This document shows, one piece after another, positions 1 to 7,180 of a stretch of DNA of 7,748 nt; the first letter of the stretch is position 1, and each line of letters begins with the position of its first letter. A program made the translations under genes and the position numbers. This DNA is from Parachlamydia sp. (GTDB lineage: Bacteria > Chlamydiota > Chlamydiia > Chlamydiales > Parachlamydiaceae). The notes below the pieces were generated by a model. That model did not search any database. It had not been told where the DNA came from and saw nothing but the letters and a program-made list of their open reading frames with translations. The stretch spans positions 1 through 7,748 of the forward strand of contig JAJTHR010000065.1 in NCBI GenBank assembly GCA_021298935.1, in the 5' to 3' direction.

Positions 1-116
1 CATAAATTTGACTTGTCAGCGCTTCAGATTTAAAAGATCTTTTCGAAGTTGATATCTTTGAATATCAACAAGGAGAGATCTTTTAAAGATGAAGGTGATC
101 ACAAGTCAAATTTATG
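1..116. repeat. Long imperfect palindrome (large hairpin, possible MITE-like element)
   Basis: The outer 16 bases, cataaatttgacttgt (1-16), are exactly complementary in reverse to 101-116. Going inward, 22-26 pairs with 90-94, 29-40 pairs with 76-87 (12 of 12), and 48-55 pairs with 62-69 around a six-base loop (56-61). About 41 base pairs therefore form over 116 bases, with short internal loops. This is far longer than an ordinary terminator and there is no U-tract. Seen directly: the pairing. Inferred: a miniature inverted-repeat element or the remnant of one. The window begins at the first paired base, so the true left edge and any target duplication cannot be seen. Confidence 0.8.
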
Positions 117-464
117 ATTTTAATTTCGGGAAATGGTATAAGGACAATATACTGAATTTTTTCTTCGTTTTTATGTTGTACTAATAAATCGAGTAATTCT
201 TTGTGAATATTGAAATAATATTAACACCTCATGTTTCTATTTAACTAATTTATTAAACCAATTCTCTTTAAATATTCGGTTGAGAGAAAGGACAATTTAT
301 ACACATAATTTTTTTCTAAAACCTCCAATTTTTTTGGAGAAAGTGGCAAAGTTTTGTTTCTTTAAATCTTGCTATGGGGAACTTAATCGAGGTTTTCCAA
401 GCCCTCTATTGGAGAGGGATTGAAAATTTTCTCCTAAGTCTGTAGAATGACCGAGCTGGTTGGC
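117..464. other. AT-rich intergenic region without a convincing gene
   Basis: No frame with a start codon of useful length and no tRNA-like structure was found. Two small hairpins are visible. One is ctccaa/ttggag (323-328 with 334-339). The other is ccctct/agaggg (402-407 with 413-418), which extends outward with one bulge to about 394-425 and is followed by a mixed A/T stretch rather than a clean T-run. The second could be a weak terminator or an RNA structure in front of lon, but the sequence does not decide. Confidence 0.5.
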
Positions 465-630
465 TAGGGCTTGTCGTAATTGCTAATAGCCCCTATTCAT
501 GATTATTTCTCAAGCCAGTGACCATGGTATTTTGAGGGACAATGTTAAAAATATGGCCATCAAAATACCATGGTCATTGGCTTGGAAAGAATGTGAATAA
601 AGGTTTATGATCAATCGACGACAAGCCCTA
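465..630. mobile_element. MITE-like 166-bp palindromic element with TA ends, upstream of lon
   Basis: The terminal 13 bases tagggcttgtcgt (465-477) are exactly inverted at 618-630. The inner arms 511-535 and 560-584 match at 24 of 25 positions around a 24-base centre (536-559). The stretches between (478-510 and 585-617) are equal in length and also largely complementary with small offsets, so almost the whole element folds on itself. Both ends carry TA just outside gggcttgtcg, which would fit a TA target duplication such as IS630/mariner-type elements make. It encodes no transposase, so it would be non-autonomous. The structure is seen directly; its class and mobility are inferred. Confidence 0.65.
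582..611 (+). promoter_or_regulatory. Candidate sigma70/sigma66-type promoter for lon inside the palindromic element
   Basis: TTGGAA (582-587) and TATGAT (606-611) are separated by 18 bases and point towards lon, which would give a transcript start near 618 and a leader of about 48 bases. Both boxes lie in the right arm of the palindromic element. This is only a consensus match by eye in AT-rich DNA; other promoters further upstream cannot be excluded. Confidence 0.3.
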
Positions 631-655
631 ACCTCCATCGCACCTTTAATTCATT

Positions 656-659
656 AGGA
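656..659 (+). promoter_or_regulatory. Ribosome binding site of lon
   Basis: AGGA lies six bases before the ATG at 666. This supports 666 as the start, which adds a short acidic N-terminal extension ahead of the conserved N-terminal Lon domain. Confidence 0.6.
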
Positions 660-665
660 CATTTA

Positions 666-3161
666 ATGTTGGATCAAGACGATAACTCAATTGAAATCGA
701 ATTCGAAAATGCGGTGATAAACTCTCTTGAAGAGAATTTAGATAAAAAAAATATTAATCCTGAAGAAGTCAATATTTTTCCCCTGATCCGCCGCCCTTTC
801 TTTCCAGGCATGGCCGCCCCCCTCGTGATTGAACCCGGCCCTTATTACGATGTCCTGAAAGGCATTGCAAAATCGGAACATAAATGCTTGGGCCTTGTAT
901 TGGCAAGATCCGAGCAGGCAGATATTTATAAAATCGGATTTCCGGATCTTTATGAAGTCGGCGTCCTGGCAAGGGTCCTGCGCATCATTCCCATGGAGCA
1001 AGGAGGCGCGCAAGTGGTCCTTAATATGGAAAGCCGCTTGAAGATCATGGAACCGATCGAAGGGGGGAAAACATTAAAAGCGCACGTCAGCTACCATGAA
1101 GACAACCCTGTCCTCACAACTGAACTGAAAGCCTACGCCATCAGCATCATTTCAACAATCAAGGATTTGTTAAAACTCAATCCCCTCTTCAAAGAAGAAC
1201 TCCAGATATTTTTGGGTCATTCCGAGTTCACCGAACCGGGAAAGCTGGCTGATTTTGCGGTTGCCCTCACCACAGCTTCGCGTGAAGAGCTGCAGGATGT
1301 GCTGGAGACAACCGACATCCAGTTACGTATCGATAAAGCATTAGTATTATTGAAAAAAGAGCTGGATATCAGCATCCTGCAAAACAATATCAATAAGAAA
1401 ATCGAAGCGACCATCAATAAAAGCCAAAAGGATTTTTTCTTACGCGAACAGTTAAAGACAATCAAAAAAGAGCTTGGCATTGAAAGGGATGACAAAACCC
1501 TGGATAAGGATAAGTTTGAAAACAGACTGAAAGAAAGGATCGTTCCTCCCGATGTGATGAAAGTCATTAAAGATGAATTGGAGAAGTTAAGCGTACTTGA
1601 AATGCAATCTGCGGAATATAATGTCTCGCGCGGCTACCTGGATTGGTTAACGACCATTCCCTGGGGTATTTACAGCCACGAACATCACAATCTGGAAGAG
1701 GCAGAGAAAATCCTGGCGCATGATCATTACGGCCTAGAAGATATAAAAGAGCGAATCCTTGAATTTATCGGTGTTGGAAAACTGTCAAAAGGGGTGAAAG
1801 GGAGCATTATTTGCCTTGTCGGCCCACCGGGTGTTGGTAAAACAAGCATAGGAAAAAGCATTGCACGAGCCTTAAATCGTAAATTCTATCGCTTTTCCGT
1901 TGGTGGAATGCGTGACGAGGCAGAGATCAAAGGACATCGACGAACCTATATTGGGGCCATGCCTGGAAAAATGATCCAGGCATTAAAAAATTGCCAGACA
2001 ATGAACCCTGTCATCATGCTGGATGAAGTAGACAAAATGGGAAGAAGCTTTAACGGCGATCCGGGATCAGCCCTTTTAGAAGTACTGGATCCTGAGCAAA
2101 ATGCCGAATTTCTAGACCATTATCTGGATGTGCGCTGCAGCCTCTCCGATGTCTTGTTCATCGTGACGGCAAACGTGCTGGACACCATCCCAGAACCCCT
2201 TAAAGACCGCATGGATATTTTACGGCTTTCAGGCTATATCATGCAGGAAAAAATTGAAATTGCTAAAAAATACCTCATTCCGCGAAACCGCAAGGAAATG
2301 GGGTTAAAATCAACCCAGGTTTCATTCACGCAAGAAGCTCTACGTACCATGATCAATGGGTATGCCAGGGAAGCCGGGGTGCGCAATCTTGAAAACTTAA
2401 TCAAAAAAGTTTTACGAAAACTAGCTGTAAAAATTGTCAGGGATCAGGAAGCTCACGAAAAGGAGCAGGCAAACAAACGAAAAAAGACAAGTTCAAGTTT
2501 AGTTCCCATACCCAGGAACTCCATTACACATACAAATTTAAGCGACTACCTTGGAAAGCCGCTTTATTCAAGCGACCGTTTCTATGAAAGGACGCCGGTC
2601 GGAGTTTGCATGGGACTGGCTTGGACAGCTCTTGGCGGGGCCACCCTTTACATTGAATCGATTAAAGTTGCCGGGGAGAAAACGGCCATGAAGCTGACCG
2701 GCCAGGCGGGCGAGGTGATGAAAGAATCGGCAGAGATCGCCTGGAGCTATATGCATGGTCAGATCCATAAATATGCGCCCGGCTATACTTTTTTTGAGAA
2801 ATCGCAGGTGCACATTCATATCCCTGAGGGGGCAACGCCAAAGGATGGCCCGTCAGCCGGTATTACTATGGTCACTTCCCTTTTGTCCCTGCTCCTTGAC
2901 ACACCCGTTTCTGACAATTTAGGGATGACCGGGGAATTGACTCTGACAGGACGCATCCTTCCCATTGGCGGGGTAAAAGAAAAAGTGGTGGCTGCACGCC
3001 GCTCTGGGCTAAAAACGCTAATTTTCCCGAATGACAATCAAAGAGACTATGAAGAGCTGCCTGATTACATCCGCAAAGGTCTCAGCATTCATTTTGTTGA
3101 GCATTACGATGAAGTATTTTCCATTGCCTTTCCGACCAAGCAGCAAATGAGAATGCTATGA
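666..3161 (+). CDS. lon: ATP-dependent serine protease Lon (chlamydial type)
   Basis: This is Lon (831 aa), the cytoplasmic AAA+ protease that unfolds and degrades damaged and regulatory proteins. An acidic extension (about 1-33) precedes the N-terminal substrate-binding domain, which starts at FPLIRRPFFPGM (38-49). A helical region follows (about 200-340), then the AAA+ module. Walker A is GPPGVGKTS (386-394), Walker B is VIMLDEVDK (449-457), the sensor-1 Asn is N503 in TANVLD, the arginine finger is probably R515, and the sensor-2 Arg is R573 in REAGVR. The C-terminal protease domain has the catalytic dyad S730 (PKDGPSAG) and K773 (GGVKEK), spaced 43 residues apart as in E. coli Lon (S679/K722). 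Residues 593-618 form a charged Lys/Glu/Ser linker before the protease domain. Length and sequence agree with chlamydial Lon as I remember it. It is the first gene of the cluster, and its stop overlaps the next start by four bases (ATGA). All catalytic residues are intact. Confidence 0.98.
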   Translation: MLDQDDNSIEIEFENAVINSLEENLDKKNINPEEVNIFPLIRRPFFPGMAAPLVIEPGPYYDVLKGIAKSEHKCLGLVLARSEQADIYKIGFPDLYEVGVLARVLRIIPMEQGGAQVVLNMESRLKIMEPIEGGKTLKAHVSYHEDNPVLTTELKAYAISIISTIKDLLKLNPLFKEELQIFLGHSEFTEPGKLADFAVALTTASREELQDVLETTDIQLRIDKALVLLKKELDISILQNNINKKIEATINKSQKDFFLREQLKTIKKELGIERDDKTLDKDKFENRLKERIVPPDVMKVIKDELEKLSVLEMQSAEYNVSRGYLDWLTTIPWGIYSHEHHNLEEAEKILAHDHYGLEDIKERILEFIGVGKLSKGVKGSIICLVGPPGVGKTSIGKSIARALNRKFYRFSVGGMRDEAEIKGHRRTYIGAMPGKMIQALKNCQTMNPVIMLDEVDKMGRSFNGDPGSALLEVLDPEQNAEFLDHYLDVRCSLSDVLFIVTANVLDTIPEPLKDRMDILRLSGYIMQEKIEIAKKYLIPRNRKEMGLKSTQVSFTQEALRTMINGYAREAGVRNLENLIKKVLRKLAVKIVRDQEAHEKEQANKRKKTSSSLVPIPRNSITHTNLSDYLGKPLYSSDRFYERTPVGVCMGLAWTALGGATLYIESIKVAGEKTAMKLTGQAGEVMKESAEIAWSYMHGQIHKYAPGYTFFEKSQVHIHIPEGATPKDGPSAGITMVTSLLSLLLDTPVSDNLGMTGELTLTGRILPIGGVKEKVVAARRSGLKTLIFPNDNQRDYEELPDYIRKGLSIHFVEHYDEVFSIAFPTKQQMRML

Positions 3162-3649
3162 CATGGAAAGAGGCCTGCAAGCGTAAATGGATCCTTCCGC
3201 ACGACCTTGATAACAGGGTTTGCGAAATAAAAAATGAGGGAAAAAAAATCGCCACGCTCAACGGGTCGTTTGATCTTTTGCATGCCGGCCACCTTCATAT
3301 GATCTACGAAGCCTCGAAACAAGCCGATGTGTTGATTGTGGCGTTGAATACGGATGCATCAATCAGGCAATATAAAAGCCCCGAACGCCCGATCATTCCT
3401 TTGGAATACCGGCTCGAAATGATGGCAGCGCTTGAATTTGTTGATTATGTCACATGGTTTGATGAAACGGACCCCAAAATGTTTTTATCCGTCGTTCAGC
3501 CGCATGTGCATGTCAACGGGTCAGAATACGGGCACCAATGTATCGAAGCAGATACTGTTCTTTCCAGGGGAGGACAAGTCCATATCGTCACGCGAATTCC
3601 TGGGCTTTCTACTTCTTTTATCGTAAAAAAAATCAAAGAAATGGCTTAA
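3158..3649 (+). CDS. rfaE2: RfaE domain II/HldE-type nucleotidyltransferase (ADP-heptose synthase-like), stand-alone
   Basis: This 163-aa protein belongs to the HIGH-type nucleotidyltransferase superfamily. NGSFDLLHAGH (35-45) holds the nucleotide-binding HxGH signature, H42-H45. ERPIIPLEYRLEMMAAL (76-92) and the C-terminal STSFIVKKI (151-159) are typical of RfaE domain II, which transfers AMP from ATP to D-glycero-beta-D-manno-heptose 1-phosphate on the way to ADP-heptose. In E. coli this is the C-terminal half of bifunctional HldE. Here there is no kinase half and none in the window, although separate kinases are known elsewhere. The start overlaps the lon stop (ATGA), suggesting translational coupling; the rhomboid gene follows after three bases. 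Other cytidylyl/adenylyltransferases such as TagD share the HxGH fold, so the sugar substrate is inferred. Classical Chlamydiaceae LPS lacks heptose, which makes the true product an open question. Confidence 0.8.
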   Translation: MTWKEACKRKWILPHDLDNRVCEIKNEGKKIATLNGSFDLLHAGHLHMIYEASKQADVLIVALNTDASIRQYKSPERPIIPLEYRLEMMAALEFVDYVTWFDETDPKMFLSVVQPHVHVNGSEYGHQCIEADTVLSRGGQVHIVTRIPGLSTSFIVKKIKEMA

Positions 3650-3652
3650 ATC

Positions 3653-4813
3653 ATGCGACTAATTGGCACCCTTCCGGACGAATCACAAGCCATTTTATTT
3701 TCCGCCTTTCTCAAGCAAAAAAAAATTACCCATCAAATTGAAATACGATCCAACAACGATTGGGGAAGCCCTGAATACGGGACAGCAAGCTGCCAGGTTT
3801 GGATTACGGATGAAGATCAAACAGAAGAGGCTGTACAGCTTTTTTCCGCATTCCAGCAAAACCCTTTTAATCCCCTTTTTCAGCCACCACCTCTTTCTAC
3901 CCTGCCTCCCCCTCCTCCTGAAATGGCAAATAAACCTCAGGCAGCCAGGCAGAATGCCGGTCCCTTAGGATGGGTCACCCGTTTTTTTATTGGCCTTTGC
4001 ACATTTCTTTTTGTGTTTGATCAATTCAGCGCCCCTGCAGAGAAAATTCCGCAAGGGGCCTCCATGCTGAACATCTACCTTTCACCGATCAATAATCATT
4101 TAATTTTTGATTATCCGAAATTTTTTGAACTTTTGACCCAATTTGTCCAAACCTATGGAATAAACGGTCTGCAAAATCCATCTGATTTGAATCAGGAAGG
4201 GCAGGCCCTTTTGCACACCATTGAAAAGACTCCTGTATGGAAAGGGGTTTATAACATGATTGCTGAGGGAAATTTAAATCAATGGTTAGAAGGCAAGCTG
4301 CAGGCGCCCCTTTTTGAAAAAATACGCGAGGGGCAAATCTGGCGCCTGTTTACTCCTGCCTTGCTGCATGGCGATTTATTCCATCTCTTTTTTAATATGA
4401 TCTGGCTGCTTGTCTTAGGCAAGCAAATGGAGCAGAAGATAAAACCCGGCCGCACCATCGCTTTCATCCTGATTGTGGGCATCTTATCAAATATCGCCCA
4501 ATACCTTGTCAGCGGCCCTAATTTCTTAGGCTTCTCAGGAGTCCTTTGCGGCATGCTTGCCTTTGTGTGGGTCCGCCAAAAAAATGCCCCTTGGGAAGGT
4601 TACCAGGTTGATCGTTTAACCTTTGCCTTTATGCTCATCTTTATTTGCGGCATGGCCCTGCTGCAGCTGATTTCGTTGATGATGGAGGTCTTTTTTGATA
4701 TTTCGATCCCTCTTTTTATTGCCAATACGGCCCATCTGGCAGGAGGCGTTGCTGGCTACTTTCTTGGAAAATTAACCTATTTTAAATGGAGGCCTTCCAA
4801 ACGTGTCGGCTAG
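3653..4813 (+). CDS. Rhomboid-family intramembrane serine protease with N-terminal domain and long membrane-loop insertion
   Basis: This 386-aa inner-membrane protein is a rhomboid. The catalytic Ser is S295 in GFSG (293-296) and its partner is H361 in [18 protein letters not shown] (239-248) supplies the conserved H239, H244 and N248, matching the HxxxxHxxxN of E. coli GlpG, and W230-R231 matches the GlpG L1 'WR'. Membrane segments by eye are about 106-123, 238-257, 268-285, 290-307, 322-346 and 353-374, the six-helix GlpG plan. Residues 1-70 form a soluble domain that may correspond to the GlpG cytoplasmic domain, followed by a proline-rich linker (about 71-90). The stretch between the first helix and the WR motif is over 100 residues, much longer than in GlpG. 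The protease can cleave transmembrane proteins inside the membrane; its substrates are unknown. It begins three bases after the previous stop with no strong ribosome site, so it may depend on coupling. The last 11 bases overlap the next gene. Confidence 0.92.
   Translation: MRLIGTLPDESQAILFSAFLKQKKITHQIEIRSNNDWGSPEYGTASCQVWITDEDQTEEAVQLFSAFQQNPFNPLFQPPPLSTLPPPPPEMANKPQAARQNAGPLGWVTRFFIGLCTFLFVFDQFSAPAEKIPQGASMLNIYLSPINNHLIFDYPKFFELLTQFVQTYGINGLQNPSDLNQEGQALLHTIEKTPVWKGVYNMIAEGNLNQWLEGKLQAPLFEKIREGQIWRLFTPALLHGDLFHLFFNMIWLLVLGKQMEQKIKPGRTIAFILIVGILSNIAQYLVSGPNFLGFSGVLCGMLAFVWVRQKNAPWEGYQVDRLTFAFMLIFICGMALLQLISLMMEVFFDISIPLFIANTAHLAGGVAGYFLGKLTYFKWRPSKRVG
4788..4792 (+). promoter_or_regulatory. 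Ribosome binding site deciding the GTG start of the RNase Z gene
   Basis: GGAGG lies inside the end of the rhomboid gene, ten bases before the GTG at 4803. The next in-frame ATG is far inside the conserved domain, after the metal-binding motif, so GTG is the only sensible start and this site supports it. Confidence 0.65.
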
Positions 4814-5726
4814 AGATTTGACAATACTCGGCTGCTCTAGCCAGCAGCCGACCCGTTTCCGCAACCATGGAGCCTACCTCCTCCGCTGGAATAATGAAGG
4901 CTTCCTATTTGACCCGGGTGAAGGGACCCAAAGGCAATTTATTTTTGCAAATGTTGCCCCCACATGTGTCACACGAATTTTTATTTCACATTTTCATGGC
5001 GACCACTGCTTAGGGCTCGGCTCTATCCTAATGCGCCTAAATTTGGATAAAGTCACCCATCCGATTCATTGCTATTACCCTGCAAGCGGGAAGAAATATT
5101 TCGACCGCCTCCGTTTTGCCGCCGTTTACCATGAAATGATCCATGTTGTCGAGCATCCGGTTTACGAAGAAGGGCTTGTTGAAGATGACGGCCGCTTCCG
5201 CATTGAAGCGGTGTTTCTTGAACATGGAGTGCAAAATATCGGATGGAGGATCACGGAAGCCGACACCACCAAATTTGATGACGACAAGCTTAAAATTCAC
5301 AAGGTGAGGGGCCCCCTCGTCAAAGAGCTGCAGGAAAAAGGACTTGTCATTATAGAGGGAAAGGAAGTGAGGGTAGAAGATGTCAGCTGGGTGAGGCCTG
5401 GAGACAGCTTTTCTATTGTGATTGACACGCTCCCTTGCAAAAATGCGGTTAAAATTGCCGAAGGAGCCAAGCTTTTTATTTGCGAAAGCACCTATTTGGA
5501 CGAGCATAGAGATTTAGCCAAGGCCCACAATCATTTAACGGCAAAGCAAGCGGCAATGATTGCCAAAGAGGCGGGGGCAGAAATGCTTATCCTCACTCAT
5601 TTTTCCGCCCGCTATCAAAATACAAAGGACTTTGAGAAGGAGGCAAGAGAAATTTTTCCGAACACTTTTGCAGCTGACGACTTGATCTCCTTCCCTTTTC
5701 CAAAAGTTTCTATAAAACCGAATTAA
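4803..5726 (+). CDS. rnz: Ribonuclease Z (tRNA 3'-processing endonuclease)
   Basis: This metallo-beta-lactamase-fold enzyme (307 aa, the short bacterial form) removes 3' trailers from tRNA precursors so that CCA can be present or added. The N-terminus has the family pattern [20 protein letters not shown] (6-25) and [11 protein letters not shown] (36-46). The zinc-binding motif is HFHGDH, with H63, H65, D67 and H68. Further likely ligands are H141, D208 in VIDTLPC and H266 in LTHFSARY; H243 in AHNHLT is the usual conserved His ahead of the C-terminal end. Translation starts at GTG and overlaps the rhomboid gene by 11 bases. A homologue sits between lon and xerC in C. trachomatis (CT346, earlier annotated as a metal-dependent hydrolase), from memory. 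XerC follows after six bases. All expected catalytic residues are present. An arylsulfatase/ElaC-type label refers to the same family. Confidence 0.93.
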   Translation: MSARDLTILGCSSQQPTRFRNHGAYLLRWNNEGFLFDPGEGTQRQFIFANVAPTCVTRIFISHFHGDHCLGLGSILMRLNLDKVTHPIHCYYPASGKKYFDRLRFAAVYHEMIHVVEHPVYEEGLVEDDGRFRIEAVFLEHGVQNIGWRITEADTTKFDDDKLKIHKVRGPLVKELQEKGLVIIEGKEVRVEDVSWVRPGDSFSIVIDTLPCKNAVKIAEGAKLFICESTYLDEHRDLAKAHNHLTAKQAAMIAKEAGAEMLILTHFSARYQNTKDFEKEAREIFPNTFAADDLISFPFPKVSIKPN

Positions 5727-5732
5727 AGGCCA

Positions 5733-6638
5733 ATGCAAGAGTTCTCGGAAAATTTTTTGGAACATTTCAGGGCCATTAAAAACGCTTCTGAGCATACCTT
5801 GCGCAGCTATGCCCTTGACTTAAGGGTTTTCCACGATTTTTTGAAGGGATCATCCCATTCCCTCGAACTCAATTCGATTGACCGTAAAGCCGTGCGGGAA
5901 TTTCTTGCAGCGTTGATGCATCAGAAAAAAAGCAAACGGACCATCGCCCGGCGTCTTTCGACTTTGCGCAGTTTTTTTAAGTATGCGCTTAAGAACCGAT
6001 GGATTGAAACAAACCCTGTGGAAGAGATTGAAAACCCAAAAATTGAAAAAAAGCTTCCCCCTTCGCTGACCTACGAACAGGTGGTCCACTTGTTCCATCA
6101 ACCCGATCTTTCTAGTTATCTTGGAATGCGCGACCGGACAATTATGGAGCTTTTTTATAGCTCAGGCCTAAGGGTAAGTGAATTGGCGAGCTTGAATAAG
6201 GACGATTTCGATTTCGAAAATCTGACGCTTAAACTAAAGGGTAAAGGAAAAAAGGAGCGCATTGTCCCCATTACCAAAAATGCAGCCGGCTGGTTAAAAA
6301 ACTACTTGGAATATCCTGTCCGTCTAACCGGCGGTTCGGATCATCAGGAAGAAATTGACCATGAGGCCCTATTCCTCAATAAGCTGGGAACGCGTCTCAC
6401 TACCCGCTCGATCGACCGCAAATTCGATCTTTATTTATCGCAGAGCGGACTGGCAGGCAAGATCACTCCCCATACCATTCGTCACACCATAGCCACGCAT
6501 TGGCTGGAAAATGGAATGGATTTAAAAACGATTCAGGTCTTGCTTGGTCACAGCTCTCTTTCCACAACAACAATTTACACCCAAGTCTCGACCAAACTTA
6601 AAAAGAAGGTGTACGACGCTGCACACCCAAGAGCCTAG
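5733..6638 (+). CDS. xerC: Tyrosine recombinase XerC/XerD family (chromosome dimer resolution)
   Basis: This 301-aa site-specific recombinase has the XerC/XerD layout: an N-terminal core-binding (SAM-like) domain, about 1-90, and a catalytic domain, about 108-296. All six active-site residues are visible: R147 (GLRVSEL), K171 (GKGKKER), H247 and R250 (HTIRH), H273 (LLGHSS) and the nucleophile Y282 (TTTIYT). Xer proteins act in pairs at the dif site near the terminus, together with FtsK, to resolve chromosome dimers. Residues 199-210 form a short charged insertion (GGSDHQEEID region) relative to E. coli XerD. The name xerC rather than xerD follows the chlamydial location next to lon and rnz; sequence alone does not separate them firmly. 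AAAGG at 5725-5729 is only three bases from the ATG. It is the last gene of the cluster. No dif-like site was recognised in the window, and its position in a housekeeping operon argues against a phage integrase. Confidence 0.93.
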   Translation: MQEFSENFLEHFRAIKNASEHTLRSYALDLRVFHDFLKGSSHSLELNSIDRKAVREFLAALMHQKKSKRTIARRLSTLRSFFKYALKNRWIETNPVEEIENPKIEKKLPPSLTYEQVVHLFHQPDLSSYLGMRDRTIMELFYSSGLRVSELASLNKDDFDFENLTLKLKGKGKKERIVPITKNAAGWLKNYLEYPVRLTGGSDHQEEIDHEALFLNKLGTRLTTRSIDRKFDLYLSQSGLAGKITPHTIRHTIATHWLENGMDLKTIQVLLGHSSLSTTTIYTQVSTKLKKKVYDAAHPRA

Positions 6639-6739
6639 ATAAGAGAATTGATGCTATCCTCCTCATGTAAGTCTTGCCATTGCAAAAAAAAGCATCGATA
6701 GGCTGCTTTTGCTATCATATTAGCGATTAGACGTTGTAC

Positions 6740-6762
6740 AGGCCCATTTTTGCCTTTTTTTT
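6740..6762 (+). terminator. Weak Rho-independent terminator candidate for the lon-xerC cluster
   Basis: A short stem AGGC/GCCT (6740-6743 with 6752-6755) with an eight-base loop is followed directly by a run of T (to 6762). The stem has only four pairs, so efficiency is doubtful, but the T-run and the position about 100 bases after xerC fit the end of the operon. Confidence 0.35.
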
Positions 6763-6838
6763 GTATTAACAAGAGGACGGGAGCTAATCAATCTCCCATT
6801 CAATCAGAAAAAGGATCTTTTTGCTTTTAAATGGGACC

Positions 6839-6957
6839 GTCATTTGTCTCTCTAGGGTCCGTGTCTGTCCTAAAAAAAAGAATGTAGTTAAAAATAATAA
6901 TACTATAATGTATTTGGTATAAAAACACTCAGATCGCCCCTAGTTCCGACAAATGAC
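6839..6957. repeat. Degenerate inverted repeat pair about 119 bp across
   Basis: gtcatttgtc (6839-6848) is exactly inverted at 6948-6957. After three versus four unmatched bases, ctaggg (6852-6857) is inverted at 6938-6943. The two arms thus share 16 positions in the same order. A related direct copy, gggtccgtgtctgtcc, starts at 6855 and resembles gggaccgtcatttgtc at 6833. The right arm also contains cctagt/actagg (6939-6944 with 6967-6972). This may be a decayed small element; no gene lies inside. Confidence 0.4.
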
Positions 6958-7129
6958 TACGGCTCGACTAGGAAATCATAATGCAGGCATCATAACTTAT
7001 ATTAGACGTAAAGCATGGGGTCAACTTTAGCACGCTCTTGCAAGCGAAGGATTTCCCCGTATAAACATTCGATTTAAGGGCAATTTTTTGCTATTGGAAT
7101 AACATTAGATCGTTTCATTAAAGGTATTT

Positions 7130-7159
7130 TTTACATTTGAGAAAACTATAAACTATAAA
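7130..7159 (+). promoter_or_regulatory. Candidate promoter for the small ORF and kinase gene
   Basis: TTTACA (7130-7135) and TATAAA (7154-7159) are 18 bases apart, close to the housekeeping consensus. A start near 7166 would give a leader of about 15 bases before the ATG at 7181. The -10 box lies in a tandem ACTATAA repeat, so a second TATAAA (7147-7152) is also present but badly spaced from this -35. Confidence 0.4.
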
Positions 7160-7180
7160 GCTAAACTTAAAAAATTTGCG

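Larger units (their letters stand above)
6639..7108. other. Non-coding region downstream of xerC with several small inverted repeats
   Basis: No convincing gene is seen here. It holds a weak terminator candidate (6740-6762), a stem gggag/ctccc (6779-6783 with 6793-6797), a competing stem tcccatt/aatggga (6794-6800 with 6830-6836) enclosing aaaaag/cttttt (6808-6813 with 6817-6822), and a degenerate inverted pair 6839-6857/6938-6957. A 23-codon frame without a start on the minus strand (about 7002-7073) is too short to call. The content suggests worn-down mobile or regulatory DNA rather than a lost gene that I can name. Confidence 0.5.

Noticed and set aside
83..220. Minus-strand frame open for 45 codons (contains ELLDLLVQHKNEEKIQ)
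   Set aside because: It has no ATG and no plausible start, lies in AT-rich DNA and ends within the palindrome arm; it could be a gene remnant but nothing supports that.
323..339. Hairpin ctccaa/ttggag
   Set aside because: There is no T-run on either strand in the right place and the stem is short, so it is not called a terminator.
5037..5507. Long minus-strand open frame opposite the RNase Z gene
   Set aside because: It is antisense to a well-supported conserved gene, has no family features and no ribosome site; it is a by-product of codon use.
5733..6638. Tyrosine recombinase as a phage or island integrase
   Set aside because: It is tightly packed behind rnz in a housekeeping cluster, matches XerC/D in length and motifs, and no tRNA or attachment site lies beside it.
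6678..6715. Imperfect hairpin around gcaaaaaaaagc and gctgcttttgc after xerC
   Set aside because: Pairing has large internal loops and no T-run follows; the candidate at 6740-6762 fits better as terminator.
6904..6909. Perfect TATAAT box
   Set aside because: No -35 box at proper spacing and no gene downstream for over 200 bases; expected by chance in AT-rich sequence.
7002..7073. Minus-strand fragment ending RLQERAKVDPMLYV
   Set aside because: It looks protein-like and might be the tail of a lost gene, but only 23 codons are open and there is no start, so no feature is called.
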